From assembly GCA_937891825.1 (NCBI GenBank), contig CALAHN010000120.1, positions 1-37,975 on the forward strand: a stretch of 37,975 nt of DNA, in the 5' to 3' direction. The DNA comes from an uncultured Alphaproteobacteria bacterium (GTDB lineage Bacteria > Pseudomonadota > Alphaproteobacteria > Bin95). Below, one piece after another: positions 8,599 to 16,784 of the stretch. The stretch's first letter is position 1, and each line of letters opens with the position of its first letter. Below the pieces are notes generated by a model, which saw only the letters and a list, made by a program, of their open reading frames with translations, made no database searches and was not told the DNA's origin. A program made the position numbers and the translations under genes.

Positions 8599-9885
8599 AT
8601 GCAGGACTACAAGGTCAAGAATATTTCGCTCGCCGATTATGGCCGGAAGGAAATCGCCATCGCCGAAACCGAAATGCCGGGCCTGATGGCGCTTCGGTCG
8701 GAATTCGGCGCGGCGCAGCCGCTGAAGGGCGCGCGCATCGCCGGCTGCCTGCACATGACCATCCAGACCGCAGTCCTGATCGAAACCCTGAACGCCCTCG
8801 GCGCCGATGTGCGCTGGTCGTCCTGCAACATCTTCTCGACCCAGGATCATGCGGCGGCGGCGATCGCGGCCGGCGGCACGCCGGTCTTTGCCTGGAAAGG
8901 CGAAACCGACGCCGAATACTGGGATTGCGTCGACAAGACGATCGAAGGCCCGAACGGCTGGCGCCCGAACATGCTGCTCGACGACGGCGGCGACCTGACG
9001 GTCGTCATGCATGAGAAGCACACGGCGCTGATGTCCCAGGTCCGCGGCGTTTCGGAAGAAACCACGACGGGCGTCCACCGCCTCTATGAGATGGCGCGTG
9101 CGGGCAAGCTGCTGTGTCCGGCGATCAACGTCAACGACAGCGTGACCAAGTCGAAGTTCGATAACCTCTATGGCTGCCGGGAGAGCCTGGTCGACGGCAT
9201 CAAGCGCGCGACCGACGTCATGCTCGCCGGCAAGGTCGCGGTCGTCTGCGGCTATGGCGACGTCGGCAAGGGCTCGGCCGAAAGCCTGCGCAGCCAGGGC
9301 GCGCGGGTCCTGGTCACGGAAATCGATCCGATCTGCGCCCTGCAGGCGCTGATGGCCGGCTATGAAGTCACGACCGTCGAAGACGTCGTGGCGCGCGCCG
9401 ACATTTTCGTCACGGCGACCGGCAATCGCGACGTCATCACCATCGACCACATGCGCGCTATGAAGGATCGGGCGATCGTCTGCAATATCGGCCATTTCGA
9501 TAACGAAATTCAGGTCGACGCCCTGCGCAACCTGACCTGGCACAATGTCAAGGAACAGGTCGACGAGATCGAGTTCCCGGACGGCAAGCGCATCCTGCTG
9601 CTGGCGGAAGGCCGCCTGGTGAACCTGGGCTGCGCCACCGGCCACCCGTCCTTCGTCATGAGCGCCAGCTTCTCGAACCAGGTCCTGGCGCAGATCGAGC
9701 TTTGGACCAACGCGAACAACTACGAAAACAAGGTCTACGTGCTGCCGAAGCACCTGGACGAAAAAGTCGCGGCCCTGCATCTGGGCCGTCTGGGCGCCAA
9801 GCTGACGAAGCTGTCCGCCGAACAAGCCGCATATATCGGCGTCGACGACGCCGGCCCCTATAAGCCGGACTACTATCGCTACTAG
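8599..9885 (+). CDS. ahcY: Adenosylhomocysteinase (SAH hydrolase)
   Basis: This enzyme reversibly splits S-adenosylhomocysteine to homocysteine and adenosine with tightly bound NAD, relieving product inhibition of methyltransferases. The 428-aa product matches the short bacterial form. Visible signatures are [30 protein letters not shown], the Rossmann loop [10 protein letters not shown] and the C-terminal NAD-contacting KPDYYRY. The start [14 protein letters not shown] at ATG8599 agrees with the family and has AGGAG at 8583-8587. An upstream in-frame extension to 8491 is not family-like. The TAG stop overlaps the first bases of a 163-bp foldback repeat. Linkage to ptsH and a divL-like gene is typical of alphaproteobacteria. 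Confidence 0.96.
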   Translation: MQDYKVKNISLADYGRKEIAIAETEMPGLMALRSEFGAAQPLKGARIAGCLHMTIQTAVLIETLNALGADVRWSSCNIFSTQDHAAAAIAAGGTPVFAWKGETDAEYWDCVDKTIEGPNGWRPNMLLDDGGDLTVVMHEKHTALMSQVRGVSEETTTGVHRLYEMARAGKLLCPAINVNDSVTKSKFDNLYGCRESLVDGIKRATDVMLAGKVAVVCGYGDVGKGSAESLRSQGARVLVTEIDPICALQALMAGYEVTTVEDVVARADIFVTATGNRDVITIDHMRAMKDRAIVCNIGHFDNEIQVDALRNLTWHNVKEQVDEIEFPDGKRILLLAEGRLVNLGCATGHPSFVMSASFSNQVLAQIELWTNANNYENKVYVLPKHLDEKVAALHLGRLGAKLTKLSAEQAAYIGVDDAGPYKPDYYRY

Positions 9886-10046
9886 CAGGCTGCGGAAAAA
9901 ATCCGTGATGCAGGACGCGCAGGGAAATTGGCGCAATGATCGTGCGGCTTTGAGCGAAGATAGCAGCGCTATCTTGCGAAAAGCTGCGCTAATCAGTGCG
10001 TCGATTTCACAGCGTCATGCGTCGCGCAGATTTTCTGCTGCCTGCT
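9884..10046. repeat. Long imperfect foldback (MITE-like) element after ahcY
   Basis: The two halves are imperfect inverted repeats of about 80 bases each. The left end begins AGCAGGCTGCGGAAAAA and the right end reads, inverted, AGCAGGCAGCAGAAAAT. The centre is a perfect 8-bp stem (9957-9964 with 9968-9975) around a 3-base loop. The extended pairing and absence of coding capacity suggest a degenerate miniature inverted-repeat or foldback element. The ahcY stop codon TAG (9883-9885) includes the first two bases of the left end. Confidence 0.7.
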
Positions 10047-10047
10047 G

Positions 10048-10107
10048 GATCAACCCGCCCTTTGTCGGCATTGCCGTTTCCGCCAAACTGTGGATACGGT
10101 GATCGCC
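10048..10107 (-). repeat. Possible degraded partial copy of the 105-bp repeat
   Basis: The segment starts GATCAACCCGCCC and ends GGATACGGTGATCGCC. This resembles the inverted hairpin-2 half of the 105-bp repeat, which reads GATCAACCCCGC to GGATAAGTTGATCGC. The middle has diverged and contains insertions. It directly abuts the foldback element. The match is weak and made by eye. Confidence 0.35.
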
Positions 10108-10202
10108 TTCAGTAAGCTGGGGCATGGATGCGGCCGCCTGGACGCTCCCGGCTCCCGGCGGTAAACGCGAAGCGGCGGCAGGCGCGAAACGGAGGGGCGG
10201 CG

Positions 10203-12164
10203 ATGGCGGGAGGGGCCGGCGTTATTCTTGGCCTGGCTCTTGCCGTCGCCATGGCGCTTGCGGTCGTCGCCCTGCTGCTGCGGCGCCGCGTGCGCGCCCT
10301 TGAAGCGCAGGCCGCCCATGCCGAAGCCGCCGCGGCGACGCACCGCGGCGCCGAAGCCGCGGAGCGCGCCCGCGCCGAGTTCTACCGGGAAATCCTCGAT
10401 ACCTTGCCGATCCCGATCTGGCGCCGGGCGCAGGATTTGACGCTCTTGTTCGTGAACCGCGCCTACGCCTTCGCCGCCGGCGCGGACTCGCCGGCCGAAG
10501 CCCTGATCGCGGGCAAGGAGATCGGCGCCGACGACGCGGCCAGCCTGGCCCGCCGCGCCCGCAACACCGGCGAGGCGCTCTCCGAAAGCCGGGCGACCAT
10601 CGTCGGCGAGGACCGCGTACTGATCGAAGCGACGGAACGGCCGCTGCCCACGGGCGGACTGGTCGGCGACGGCCGCGACGTCACGGCGCTGATCGCGGCC
10701 CAGGACGAGCAGGCGCGCCTCATCGAGGCCCATGCCGAAGTGCTGGAACGGGTCGGCTCGGCGGTCGCGGTCTTCACGTCGGCGAGGCATACGGCCTTCT
10801 TCAACGCCGCCTTCACCGAACTCTTCGATTTCGAGTCCGAGGTCCTGATCGACATGACCTTGACGGAGATGCTCGAAGACCTGCGCGCCCGGCGCATGCT
10901 GCCGGAAGTCGTCGATTTCCAGGCGTTCAAATCGGCCCGCATGGCGGATTTCCAGCATCTTCTGGATGTGCGCGAGCAATATCTGTACCTGCCCGATGGG
11001 CGGACATTGAAGGAAAGCATCGCGCCGCACCCCCAGGGCGGCCTGATCTACATCTATGACGACGTGAGCGACCGGCTGGCGCTCGAACGCTCCTACAAGA
11101 TGCTCGACCGGGTTCAGCGGCAAACCCTCGACGCCTTGCAGGAAGGCATCGCCGTGTTTGGCGAGGATGGGCGGCTCCGCCTGTCGAACCCCGCCTTCGA
11201 CGCCGTGTTTCTGGCCGAAGGCGAAACCGGCCGCGAGCCCCATGTCAGCCATGTGGCGGACGCCGCCCGCACCGTCCTGACCCAGAAGAGCTGGCGGGAC
11301 GGGCGGGACGATCTGGTGGAATCCGTCACCAATCGCAAATCGACCGTCATCCCCGTCGACACCCGGGACGGCCGGTTACTGGAAATAGCGACGGCGCCCC
11401 TGGCGGACGGCGGCGTGCTGCTGGCGGTCTATGACATCACCGACCGCCTCGCGATCGAGCAGGGGCTGCGCGCCCAGGCCGAAGCCCTGCGCGCCGTCGA
11501 TCGGCTGAAATCCGAATTCCTGGCCGGCATTTCCTACGAACTTCGCACGCCGCTGACCTCCATCCTGGGCTTTGCAGATATGCTGCGAGCCGGAGCGGCC
11601 GGGCCGATTTCGCCCCGGCAGGCCGACTATCTCGACGATATCCTCTCCGCCGCCAACGCCTTCATCGCCATGGTCGACGACATCATCGACGTCGCGGCCA
11701 TCGAGGCCGGCCGCACCAGCCTGGAACGCGCCTCGACGCCCGCCGCCGAGGCGATCGGCGTCGCCGCCTCGGCAGCGGCCGCGCGGATCGCGCCGCTGCC
11801 GCTCAACATCGCGCCGTCCGCCGAATCTGGCCTGATCTTCGACGCGGACCCCGACCGCCTCCGCCAGATCCTGACGCGGCTCATCACGGTCGCGGGGCAA
11901 TATGCTCGGGACGCCGCGACCGTCACCGTCACCGCCAAGAGCGACGGCGACTGGGCCGTCGTCACCGTCACGGTCGGCGACAGCGCGCTGCCGCTCGGCC
12001 TCTCCGCCGGCCTGGAGCCAGCGCGCACGGCCGGCGCCAGCATCGACCTCAATCTCGCAACGCGCCTCGCCCAGGCCCATGGCGGCGACCTGACCGTCGA
12101 GCGCGCCGGCCCCGGCATGCTCCTGGCCCGCTGCCGCCTGCCCAGGGGACGGCCGACGCTGTAG
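10203..12164 (+). CDS. divL: DivL-like PAS-domain tyrosine pseudokinase
   Basis: DivL proteins are alphaproteobacterial kinase-like regulators that bind DivK and control the CckA-CtrA cell-cycle pathway at the membrane. The 653-aa product has an N-terminal membrane helix (about 5-27), a short coiled stretch, PAS-like regions across about 55-420, and a HisKA domain in which the acceptor histidine is replaced: ISYELRTPLTSILGF places Tyr445 where His is normal. The ATPase region is eroded. The N-box position reads RLITVAGQYA without the usual Asn, and no DxGxG or GxGLGL loops are clear. ATG10203 is chosen because GGAGG (10191-10195) lies 7 bases upstream; ATG10128 is an in-frame alternative. Position after ahcY supports orthology to DivL. 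Confidence 0.82.
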   Translation: MAGGAGVILGLALAVAMALAVVALLLRRRVRALEAQAAHAEAAAATHRGAEAAERARAEFYREILDTLPIPIWRRAQDLTLLFVNRAYAFAAGADSPAEALIAGKEIGADDAASLARRARNTGEALSESRATIVGEDRVLIEATERPLPTGGLVGDGRDVTALIAAQDEQARLIEAHAEVLERVGSAVAVFTSARHTAFFNAAFTELFDFESEVLIDMTLTEMLEDLRARRMLPEVVDFQAFKSARMADFQHLLDVREQYLYLPDGRTLKESIAPHPQGGLIYIYDDVSDRLALERSYKMLDRVQRQTLDALQEGIAVFGEDGRLRLSNPAFDAVFLAEGETGREPHVSHVADAARTVLTQKSWRDGRDDLVESVTNRKSTVIPVDTRDGRLLEIATAPLADGGVLLAVYDITDRLAIEQGLRAQAEALRAVDRLKSEFLAGISYELRTPLTSILGFADMLRAGAAGPISPRQADYLDDILSAANAFIAMVDDIIDVAAIEAGRTSLERASTPAAEAIGVAASAAAARIAPLPLNIAPSAESGLIFDADPDRLRQILTRLITVAGQYARDAATVTVTAKSDGDWAVVTVTVGDSALPLGLSAGLEPARTAGASIDLNLATRLAQAHGGDLTVERAGPGMLLARCRLPRGRPTL

Positions 12165-12179
12165 GCAGAAGAAGGCCCA

Positions 12180-12285
12180 TAGAGCAGGGCGCGTCCAGGC
12201 GGACGCGCGGTCCAGGCTCTATCTTATCGATAGAGATCAACTTTTCCCGTTTTTGGCGTTTCCGCCAAAAACGGGGTTGATCTAG
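12180..12285 (+). repeat. 105-bp two-hairpin intergenic repeat, copy A
   Basis: It holds an outer hairpin (AGAGCAGGGCGCGTC against GACGCGCGGTCCAGGCTCT, with inner stem GCGCGTC/GACGCGC) and a second perfect hairpin (CCCGTTTTTGGCG, loop TTT, CGCCAAAAACGGG), ending GATCTAG. By eye it differs from copy C at 11 of 105 positions, including a paired change in hairpin 2 that preserves base pairing. Its terminal CTAG supplies the TAG stop of the minus-strand adenosyltransferase gene. It lies between convergent genes. Confidence 0.85.
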
Positions 12286-12836
12286 CGATTGGCGCCGGGA
12301 ACCCATAGCACGTCCGTCGCGCCGTTCCCGTTCGCCTGGCGGGCCATTTGAAACAACAGGTCGGAGAGGCGGTTCAGATATTTGAGCGCCGGCGGGTTCA
12401 ACGGTTCGACCGCGTTCAAGGCCGTCGCCGCCCGCTCCGCCCGGCGCGTCAGCGCCCGCGCCAGATGCAGATGCGCCGCCCCGGGCGACCCGCCCGGCAG
12501 CACGAAGGAATTCAACGGCGCGAGGGCCAGGTTCAGCGCATCGATTTCCCCTTCAAGCCGGTCCACCTGCGCATCGACCACCCGGAGCGCGCCATCGAGC
12601 CCATCCGGCGTCGAGATATCGGCCCCAAGATCGAAGAGATCGTTCTGAATGCGGGCCAGCGCCGCGTTCGCTTGCCCGTCGACATGCAGCCGGGCGACGC
12701 CGATAGACGACGACGCCTCATCGACCGCGCCGTTCGCGGCGATGCGCAAATCGTGTTTCGGCCGGCGCTCGCCGGTGACGATCGAGGTCATGCCGCCATC
12801 GCCGCCACGGGTATAAATTTTCGTCAGTTTGACCAT
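12282..12836 (-). CDS. Cob(I)alamin adenosyltransferase, PduO type
   Basis: This enzyme transfers the 5'-deoxyadenosyl group of ATP to cob(I)alamin to make adenosylcobalamin, the cofactor of enzymes such as methylmalonyl-CoA mutase. The 184-aa product shows the PduO-family motifs TRGGDGGMTS at 9-18 (ATP binding), RIAANGAVDE at 31-40 and YLNRLSDLLFQMAR near the C-terminus. ATG12836 gives the standard MVKLTKIYTRGGD start. A longer in-frame reading begins inside the neighbouring repeat and is rejected. The gene stands alone, convergent with divL, and is tightly bracketed by two direct copies of the 105-bp repeat: one supplies its stop codon and the other begins 12 bases upstream of its start. 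Confidence 0.94.
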   Translation of the reverse strand: MVKLTKIYTRGGDGGMTSIVTGERRPKHDLRIAANGAVDEASSSIGVARLHVDGQANAALARIQNDLFDLGADISTPDGLDGALRVVDAQVDRLEGEIDALNLALAPLNSFVLPGGSPGAAHLHLARALTRRAERAATALNAVEPLNPPALKYLNRLSDLLFQMARQANGNGATDVLWVPGANR

Positions 12837-12848
12837 TTCGGACTCCCA

Positions 12849-12953
12849 AGAGCATGGCGCATCCAAGCGGACGCGCGGCCCATGCTCTATCTAATTGATA
12901 GCGATCAACTTATCCCGCTTTTGGCGATTCCGCCAAAAGCGGGGATGGTCTAG
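12849..12953 (+). repeat. 105-bp two-hairpin intergenic repeat, copy B
   Basis: This has the same architecture as copy A and the same orientation. The outer hairpin arms are AGAGCATGG and CCATGCTCT, and the second hairpin has CCCGCTTTTGGCG against CGCCAAAAGCGGG with loop ATT. By eye it differs from copy C at 7 of 105 positions. It ends GGTCTAG. It occupies the region immediately upstream of the adenosyltransferase start, so any promoter for that gene lies in or beyond the repeat. Confidence 0.88.
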
Positions 12954-13031
12954 GGGCATCGTTCGGTTCAGCGCTTGGCTATTGCTCGTCCCATACTGGC
13001 GTTTTAGGACGGACGTCGCCATATTCACGCC

Positions 13032-13235
13032 ATGGGAAGATCCGATTGTCTTATTTGGCCAGCTGCGATGGCGTTGCTTTTCGCAGGCTTGGCCGCATGC
13101 GAGCCGACCGTAAAGCTTGCCGCGCCCGATAAGCTGATCGTGATCAATCTGAACGTCAAGATCGAGCGCGAGGTCCGCGTCAAGGTGGAACGGGAGATCG
13201 ACGACGTAATCAGGCAGAATCAAGGGATTTTCTGA
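13032..13235 (+). CDS. ynbE: YnbE-family small outer-membrane lipoprotein
   Basis: YnbE is a small lipoprotein that in E. coli works with the AsmA-like protein YdbH in lipid transport to the outer membrane. The 67-aa product has a signal peptide with lipobox LAAC (lipidated Cys23) and the conserved body KLAAPDKLIVINLNVKIE followed by charged repeats (REVRVKVEREID). The stop and the next start overlap by one base (TGATG), so it is coupled to ydbL. No ydbH is present upstream, where the adenosyltransferase gene and a repeat are found instead. Confidence 0.85.
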   Translation: MGRSDCLIWPAAMALLFAGLAACEPTVKLAAPDKLIVINLNVKIEREVRVKVEREIDDVIRQNQGIF

Positions 13236-13576
13236 TGACCCATATTCGTATCGCCTTCGCTGCATTGCTGGCGCTTGGCGCGGTCCTGTTGACCGCTGGC
13301 CCGGCCGCCGCGATCAGCCTCGAAGCCGCCCGCAGCCAGGGCCTGGTCGGGGAGACCCGATCCGGCTATGTCGCGCCGGTCGTCGCGCCGAGCGCCGAGG
13401 TGCAGGCGCTGATCGAAAGCGTCAACGCCAAGCGCCGGGAAGTCTTTCTGAGCATCGCCGGCAAGAACGGCATCAGCATTGAGGAAGTCGGCGCCATGTC
13501 CTCGGAAAAAGTGATCGACACTTTGCCCGCCGGCGCTTTCTATCAGGGCCCCGGCGGCGGTTGGACGCAACGGTGA
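13235..13576 (+). CDS. ydbL: YdbL-family periplasmic protein (DUF1318)
   Basis: YdbL proteins are small exported proteins encoded with YdbH and YnbE. In E. coli YdbL is thought to modulate the YdbH-YnbE bridge. The 113-aa product has a Sec signal peptide (hydrophobic core about 5-22, likely cleavage after AAA near residue 25) and the DUF1318 body with the conserved segments ARSQGLVGE, VNAKRREVFLSIA and PAGAFYQGPGG. The 3' end overlaps the likely GTG start of the MoxR ATPase gene, tying the two units together. Confidence 0.85.
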   Translation: MTHIRIAFAALLALGAVLLTAGPAAAISLEAARSQGLVGETRSGYVAPVVAPSAEVQALIESVNAKRREVFLSIAGKNGISIEEVGAMSSEKVIDTLPAGAFYQGPGGGWTQR

Positions 13577-14499
13577 CTGGACTTGCGGGCCTGAATGCCG
13601 TCGCCGACGTCAAGACGCTGCTGCGGACCGGCGACTATGTCGCCGACGACAGCCTGTCGACGGCGCTGTTTCTGGCGCTGAAGCTCGGGCGGCCGCTGTT
13701 CCTGGAAGGCGAGGCCGGCGTCGGCAAGACCGAGATCGCGAAAGTGCTGGCGGCGACCCTGGGGCGGCGGCTGATCCGGCTGCAATGCTATGAGGGCCTG
13801 GATATCGCGTCCGCGGTCTATGAGTGGAACTACCAGCGCCAGATGATCGAGATCCGGCTGGCGGAAGCGGCTGGCGATGCGGACCGGGACGCGCTCGACG
13901 CCGGCATCTTCTCCGAACGGTTTCTGATCGAGCGGCCGCTGCTCCAGGCGATGCGGCCCCATGCCGAAGGCCCGCCGGTGCTGCTGATCGACGAGATCGA
14001 CCGCGCCGACGAGCCCTTCGAAGCGTTTCTGCTGGAAGCGCTGTCGGATTTCCAGGTGACCATCCCCGAACTTGGCCCGATCCGCGCGGCCGAGCCGCCG
14101 ATCGTCATTCTGACATCGAACCGCACCCGTGAAATTCATGACGCCCTGAAGCGGCGATGCTTCTATCACTGGGTCGACTATCCCTCCGCCGAACAGGAGC
14201 TGGCGATCCTGGCGCTGAAGGCGCCGGCCGCCAGCCAGGCCCTGGCGCGCCAGGTCGTCGCCTTCGTGCGCAAGCTCCGCAGCATGGACCTGTTCAAGCT
14301 GCCCGGCGTCGCCGAAACCATCGACTGGGCGAACGCGCTGATGCAGTTGAACGCGGCGGCGCTCGATCCGGAGACCGTGTCGAACAGCCTTGGCGTCCTG
14401 TTGAAATATCAGGACGATATCCAGCGCATGGCCGGCAGCGAAGCCAAACGCCTGCTCGATGAGGTGAAAGCGGACCTCAGCCAATCCGCAGGGGGTTAG
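13573..14499 (+). CDS. MoxR-family AAA+ ATPase (CoxD-like)
   Basis: MoxR ATPases act with VWA-domain partners as chaperones that insert metals or cofactors into target enzymes. CoxD does this for the Mo-Cu site of CO dehydrogenase. The 308-aa product has Walker A GEAGVGKT at 46-53, Walker B VLLIDE at 136-141, a sensor-1 region ILTSNRTREIHDALKRRC and the conserved WVDYPS motif. The start is GTG13573, overlapping the ydbL stop (GTGA). TTG13561 is an alternative. The VWA gene follows 7 bases after the stop, which is the expected MoxR-CoxE pair. Confidence 0.9.
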   Translation: MTGLAGLNAVADVKTLLRTGDYVADDSLSTALFLALKLGRPLFLEGEAGVGKTEIAKVLAATLGRRLIRLQCYEGLDIASAVYEWNYQRQMIEIRLAEAAGDADRDALDAGIFSERFLIERPLLQAMRPHAEGPPVLLIDEIDRADEPFEAFLLEALSDFQVTIPELGPIRAAEPPIVILTSNRTREIHDALKRRCFYHWVDYPSAEQELAILALKAPAASQALARQVVAFVRKLRSMDLFKLPGVAETIDWANALMQLNAAALDPETVSNSLGVLLKYQDDIQRMAGSEAKRLLDEVKADLSQSAGG

Positions 14500-14506
14500 C
14501 GGGCCA

Positions 14507-15760
14507 ATGACGGCGAATGGCCGAACAGACCGCGACAGTGGCGACGGCGGCCGCCTGCCGGAAGCGATCGCGCATTTCGTCCGCGCGCTCCGGCGGGCGG
14601 GCCTGCCGCTCGGTCCCGCCCACGCCATTCGCGCGACCGAGGCCGTTCAGGCGATCGACATCGCCGATCGCGCGCAATTCTACTGGGCCCTGCATGCGGC
14701 CCTGCTGACAGCGCCGGAGCAGCGCCTGATCTTCGATCAGGCATTCCACATCTACTGGCGCAGCCCCGATTACCTTGAGCGCATGATGGCCATGCTGCTG
14801 CCCTCGCTCCATGCCGAAAGCGACGCGAAGGGCCCGCCGCCGCCGCAGCGCATCGCCGACGCCTTCCAGCCCTCCGCCCCGGACGCCCCGCCGCCCCAGC
14901 CGGTCGAGCGGAAGGTCGAGGTCGATATGCGGCTGGTCTGGTCGGACCAGGAAACGTTGAAGACGACGGATTTCGAAACCATGTCCGCCGCCGAGGTCGA
15001 GGCCGCGAAACGCGCCATCGCCCGGCTCAGGCTGCCGTTGCAGACCGTCGCGACCCGACGCTACCGGACCGACCCCGACGGCGCGCGAGCCGATCTTAGG
15101 CGCACCCTGCGCCAGCAATTGCGCGGCGGCCCCGCCGGCATTCCGCTGGCGCGGAAAGCCGCCGTCCGCCGCCCGCCGCCACTGGTGGCGCTTTGCGATA
15201 TCTCCGGCTCCATGGCGCGCTATTCCAGGATGCTGCTGCATTTCCTGCATGCGGTCAGCGCCGCCCGCGACCGGACGCACAGCTTCGTCTTCGGCACGCG
15301 GCTGACCAACATCACCCGGCAATTGCGCGGCCGGGACGTCGATCTGGCGCTCGACCGGGTCGCGAAAAGCGTGACCGACTGGGAGGGCGGCACGCGCATC
15401 GGCGAATGCCTGCATCGCTTCAATGTCGATTGGTCCAGGCGCGTTCTGGGCCAGGGCGCGGTCGTGCTGCTGATTACCGACGGCCTGGACCGGCAGACCG
15501 ACGACAGCCTTGCGCTGGAAGCCGAGCGCCTTGGCAAATCCTGCCGAAGATTGATCTGGTTAAACCCGCTATTGCGCTATGATGGCTTCGAGCCGAAAGC
15601 GAGAGGCGTCCGTGCGATCCTGCCGCATGTGGACGAATTCCGCGCAACGCATAATCTTGAAAGCCTGGAAGCGCTGGCCTTGGCGCTCAGCCAGCCGGCC
15701 AGGGCCAGAGCCAGCAGAGGAGCCGAAGAATGGCGAATGCAAGCACGGTCGGGACGATAG
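14507..15760 (+). CDS. CoxE-like VWA-domain protein
   Basis: This is the VWA partner of the MoxR ATPase, belonging to the family of CoxE, which matures molybdenum hydroxylases. The 417-aa product has an N-terminal helical region, a Pro-rich linker near 107-145, and a C-terminal VWA domain with the metal-ion adhesion motif DISGS at 231-235. Further motifs are EGGTRIGECL and LLITDGLDR. No membrane segment is seen, so it is cytoplasmic. The last 31 bases overlap the following XdhC gene. Confidence 0.9.
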   Translation: MTANGRTDRDSGDGGRLPEAIAHFVRALRRAGLPLGPAHAIRATEAVQAIDIADRAQFYWALHAALLTAPEQRLIFDQAFHIYWRSPDYLERMMAMLLPSLHAESDAKGPPPPQRIADAFQPSAPDAPPPQPVERKVEVDMRLVWSDQETLKTTDFETMSAAEVEAAKRAIARLRLPLQTVATRRYRTDPDGARADLRRTLRQQLRGGPAGIPLARKAAVRRPPPLVALCDISGSMARYSRMLLHFLHAVSAARDRTHSFVFGTRLTNITRQLRGRDVDLALDRVAKSVTDWEGGTRIGECLHRFNVDWSRRVLGQGAVVLLITDGLDRQTDDSLALEAERLGKSCRRLIWLNPLLRYDGFEPKARGVRAILPHVDEFRATHNLESLEALALALSQPARARASRGAEEWRMQARSGR

Positions 15761-16086
15761 GGCCCGCCGAGACTGACGAAATTCTGGCCCAGGCGGTCGC
15801 CTGGCGCCGGGCCGGCAAGGCCGTCGCATTGGCGACGGTCGTCTCGACCTGGGGCTCGAGCCCGCGCGCTGTCGGCTCGCAACTGGCCGTGAATTCCGAC
15901 GGGGCCTTCCTGGGGTCGGTCTCCGGCGGCTGCATCGAGGGCGCCGTCGTCACCGAAGCGCTCGACGCCATCGCCGACGGCAAGCCGCGCCTGCTGGATT
16001 TCGGCGTGACCGATGCGGCCGCATGGGAAGTCGGCCTGGCCTGCGGCGGCAAGGTCGAGGTTTTTGTGGAACGGATCGAGGGATGA
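15730..16086 (+). CDS. XdhC/CoxI family protein, N-terminal-type (short)
   Basis: XdhC proteins bind molybdenum cofactor and help sulfurate and insert it into xanthine dehydrogenase-like enzymes. This 118-aa product corresponds only to the N-terminal XdhC_CoxI domain, with VSTWGSSPRAVGSQLAV and GSVSGGCIEGAVV, including the conserved Cys of SGGCIE. The Rossmann half is encoded by the next gene, which overlaps by four bases (ATGA). A split XdhC is known in other proteobacteria and is probably functional rather than a frameshift, because each half has its own start. Confidence 0.9.
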   Translation: MANASTVGTIGPAETDEILAQAVAWRRAGKAVALATVVSTWGSSPRAVGSQLAVNSDGAFLGSVSGGCIEGAVVTEALDAIADGKPRLLDFGVTDAAAWEVGLACGGKVEVFVERIEG

Positions 16087-16784
16087 AAAGCCATACGCTC
16101 GACCGGCTGGCGACGCTCGCCGCGACCAAGCAGGCCCATGCCCGCGTCGTCCGCATCTCTGACGGCCGCGAGACACTGGTGCGCCCGGACCGGGTCGAGG
16201 GCGACCTGGATGCGCCCAGCGATGTCATCCAGGCGGCGCGCGCGGCGCTGCGCACCGACGCTTCCGGCATGGTCGCGAGCGGGAACGATCGGTATTTCAT
16301 CCACGTCCACAATCCGCCCCGACGGATGATCGTCGTCGGCGCGGTGCACATTTCCCAGCCGCTCGCGACCATGGCGGCGCTGGCCGGGTTCGACGTCACT
16401 GTGATCGACCCGCGCGGCGCCTTCGCGACCGCCGAACGCTTCCCTGGCGTCGCCTTGCTGGACGACTGGCCGGACGAGGCGATGGCGAAGCTCGGCCCCG
16501 ATAGCCGCACCGCCGTCGTCACCCTGACCCATGACCCGAAGATCGACGATCCGGCTCTGATCGCGGCGCTCCGTTCGACCGCCTTCTACATCGGCGCGCT
16601 CGGCAGCCGGAAGACCCATGGCGGCCGGCTTGAACGCCTCGCCGCGGCCGGGTTCGACGCGCGCGCGCTCGCACGGATCAACGGGCCGATCGGCCTCAAC
16701 CTTGGCGGCCGCGCGCCGGCGGAGATCGCGTGCGCCATCCTGGCCCAGGCGATCCAGACGCTGCATCTCGGCGGGGCAAAATGA
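16083..16784 (+). CDS. XdhC family protein, C-terminal Rossmann-type
   Basis: This is the partner half of the split XdhC/CoxF-type maturation factor. The 233-aa product has a Rossmann fold starting RMIVVGAVHISQPLA (81-95) and VIDPR (107-111), followed by VTLTHDPKIDDPAL and the signature YIGALGSRKTHGGR. The C-terminal GRAPAEIACAI motif is also typical. The start ATG16083 overlaps the previous stop and the stop overlaps the next start (ATGA at both ends). Longer in-frame readings upstream overlap the first half and are not needed. Confidence 0.9.
   Translation: MKSHTLDRLATLAATKQAHARVVRISDGRETLVRPDRVEGDLDAPSDVIQAARAALRTDASGMVASGNDRYFIHVHNPPRRMIVVGAVHISQPLATMAALAGFDVTVIDPRGAFATAERFPGVALLDDWPDEAMAKLGPDSRTAVVTLTHDPKIDDPALIAALRSTAFYIGALGSRKTHGGRLERLAAAGFDARALARINGPIGLNLGGRAPAEIACAILAQAIQTLHLGGAK

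Noticed and set aside
12348-12953. Open frames reading through the 105-bp repeats (this one and 27990-28205), sharing a common C-terminal peptide
   Set aside because: The shared peptide comes from translation of the repeat DNA itself, not from a protein family.
15730-16784. XdhC as a frameshifted pseudogene
   Set aside because: Each half has its own start, an ATGA overlap and intact domain motifs, and split XdhC proteins are known.
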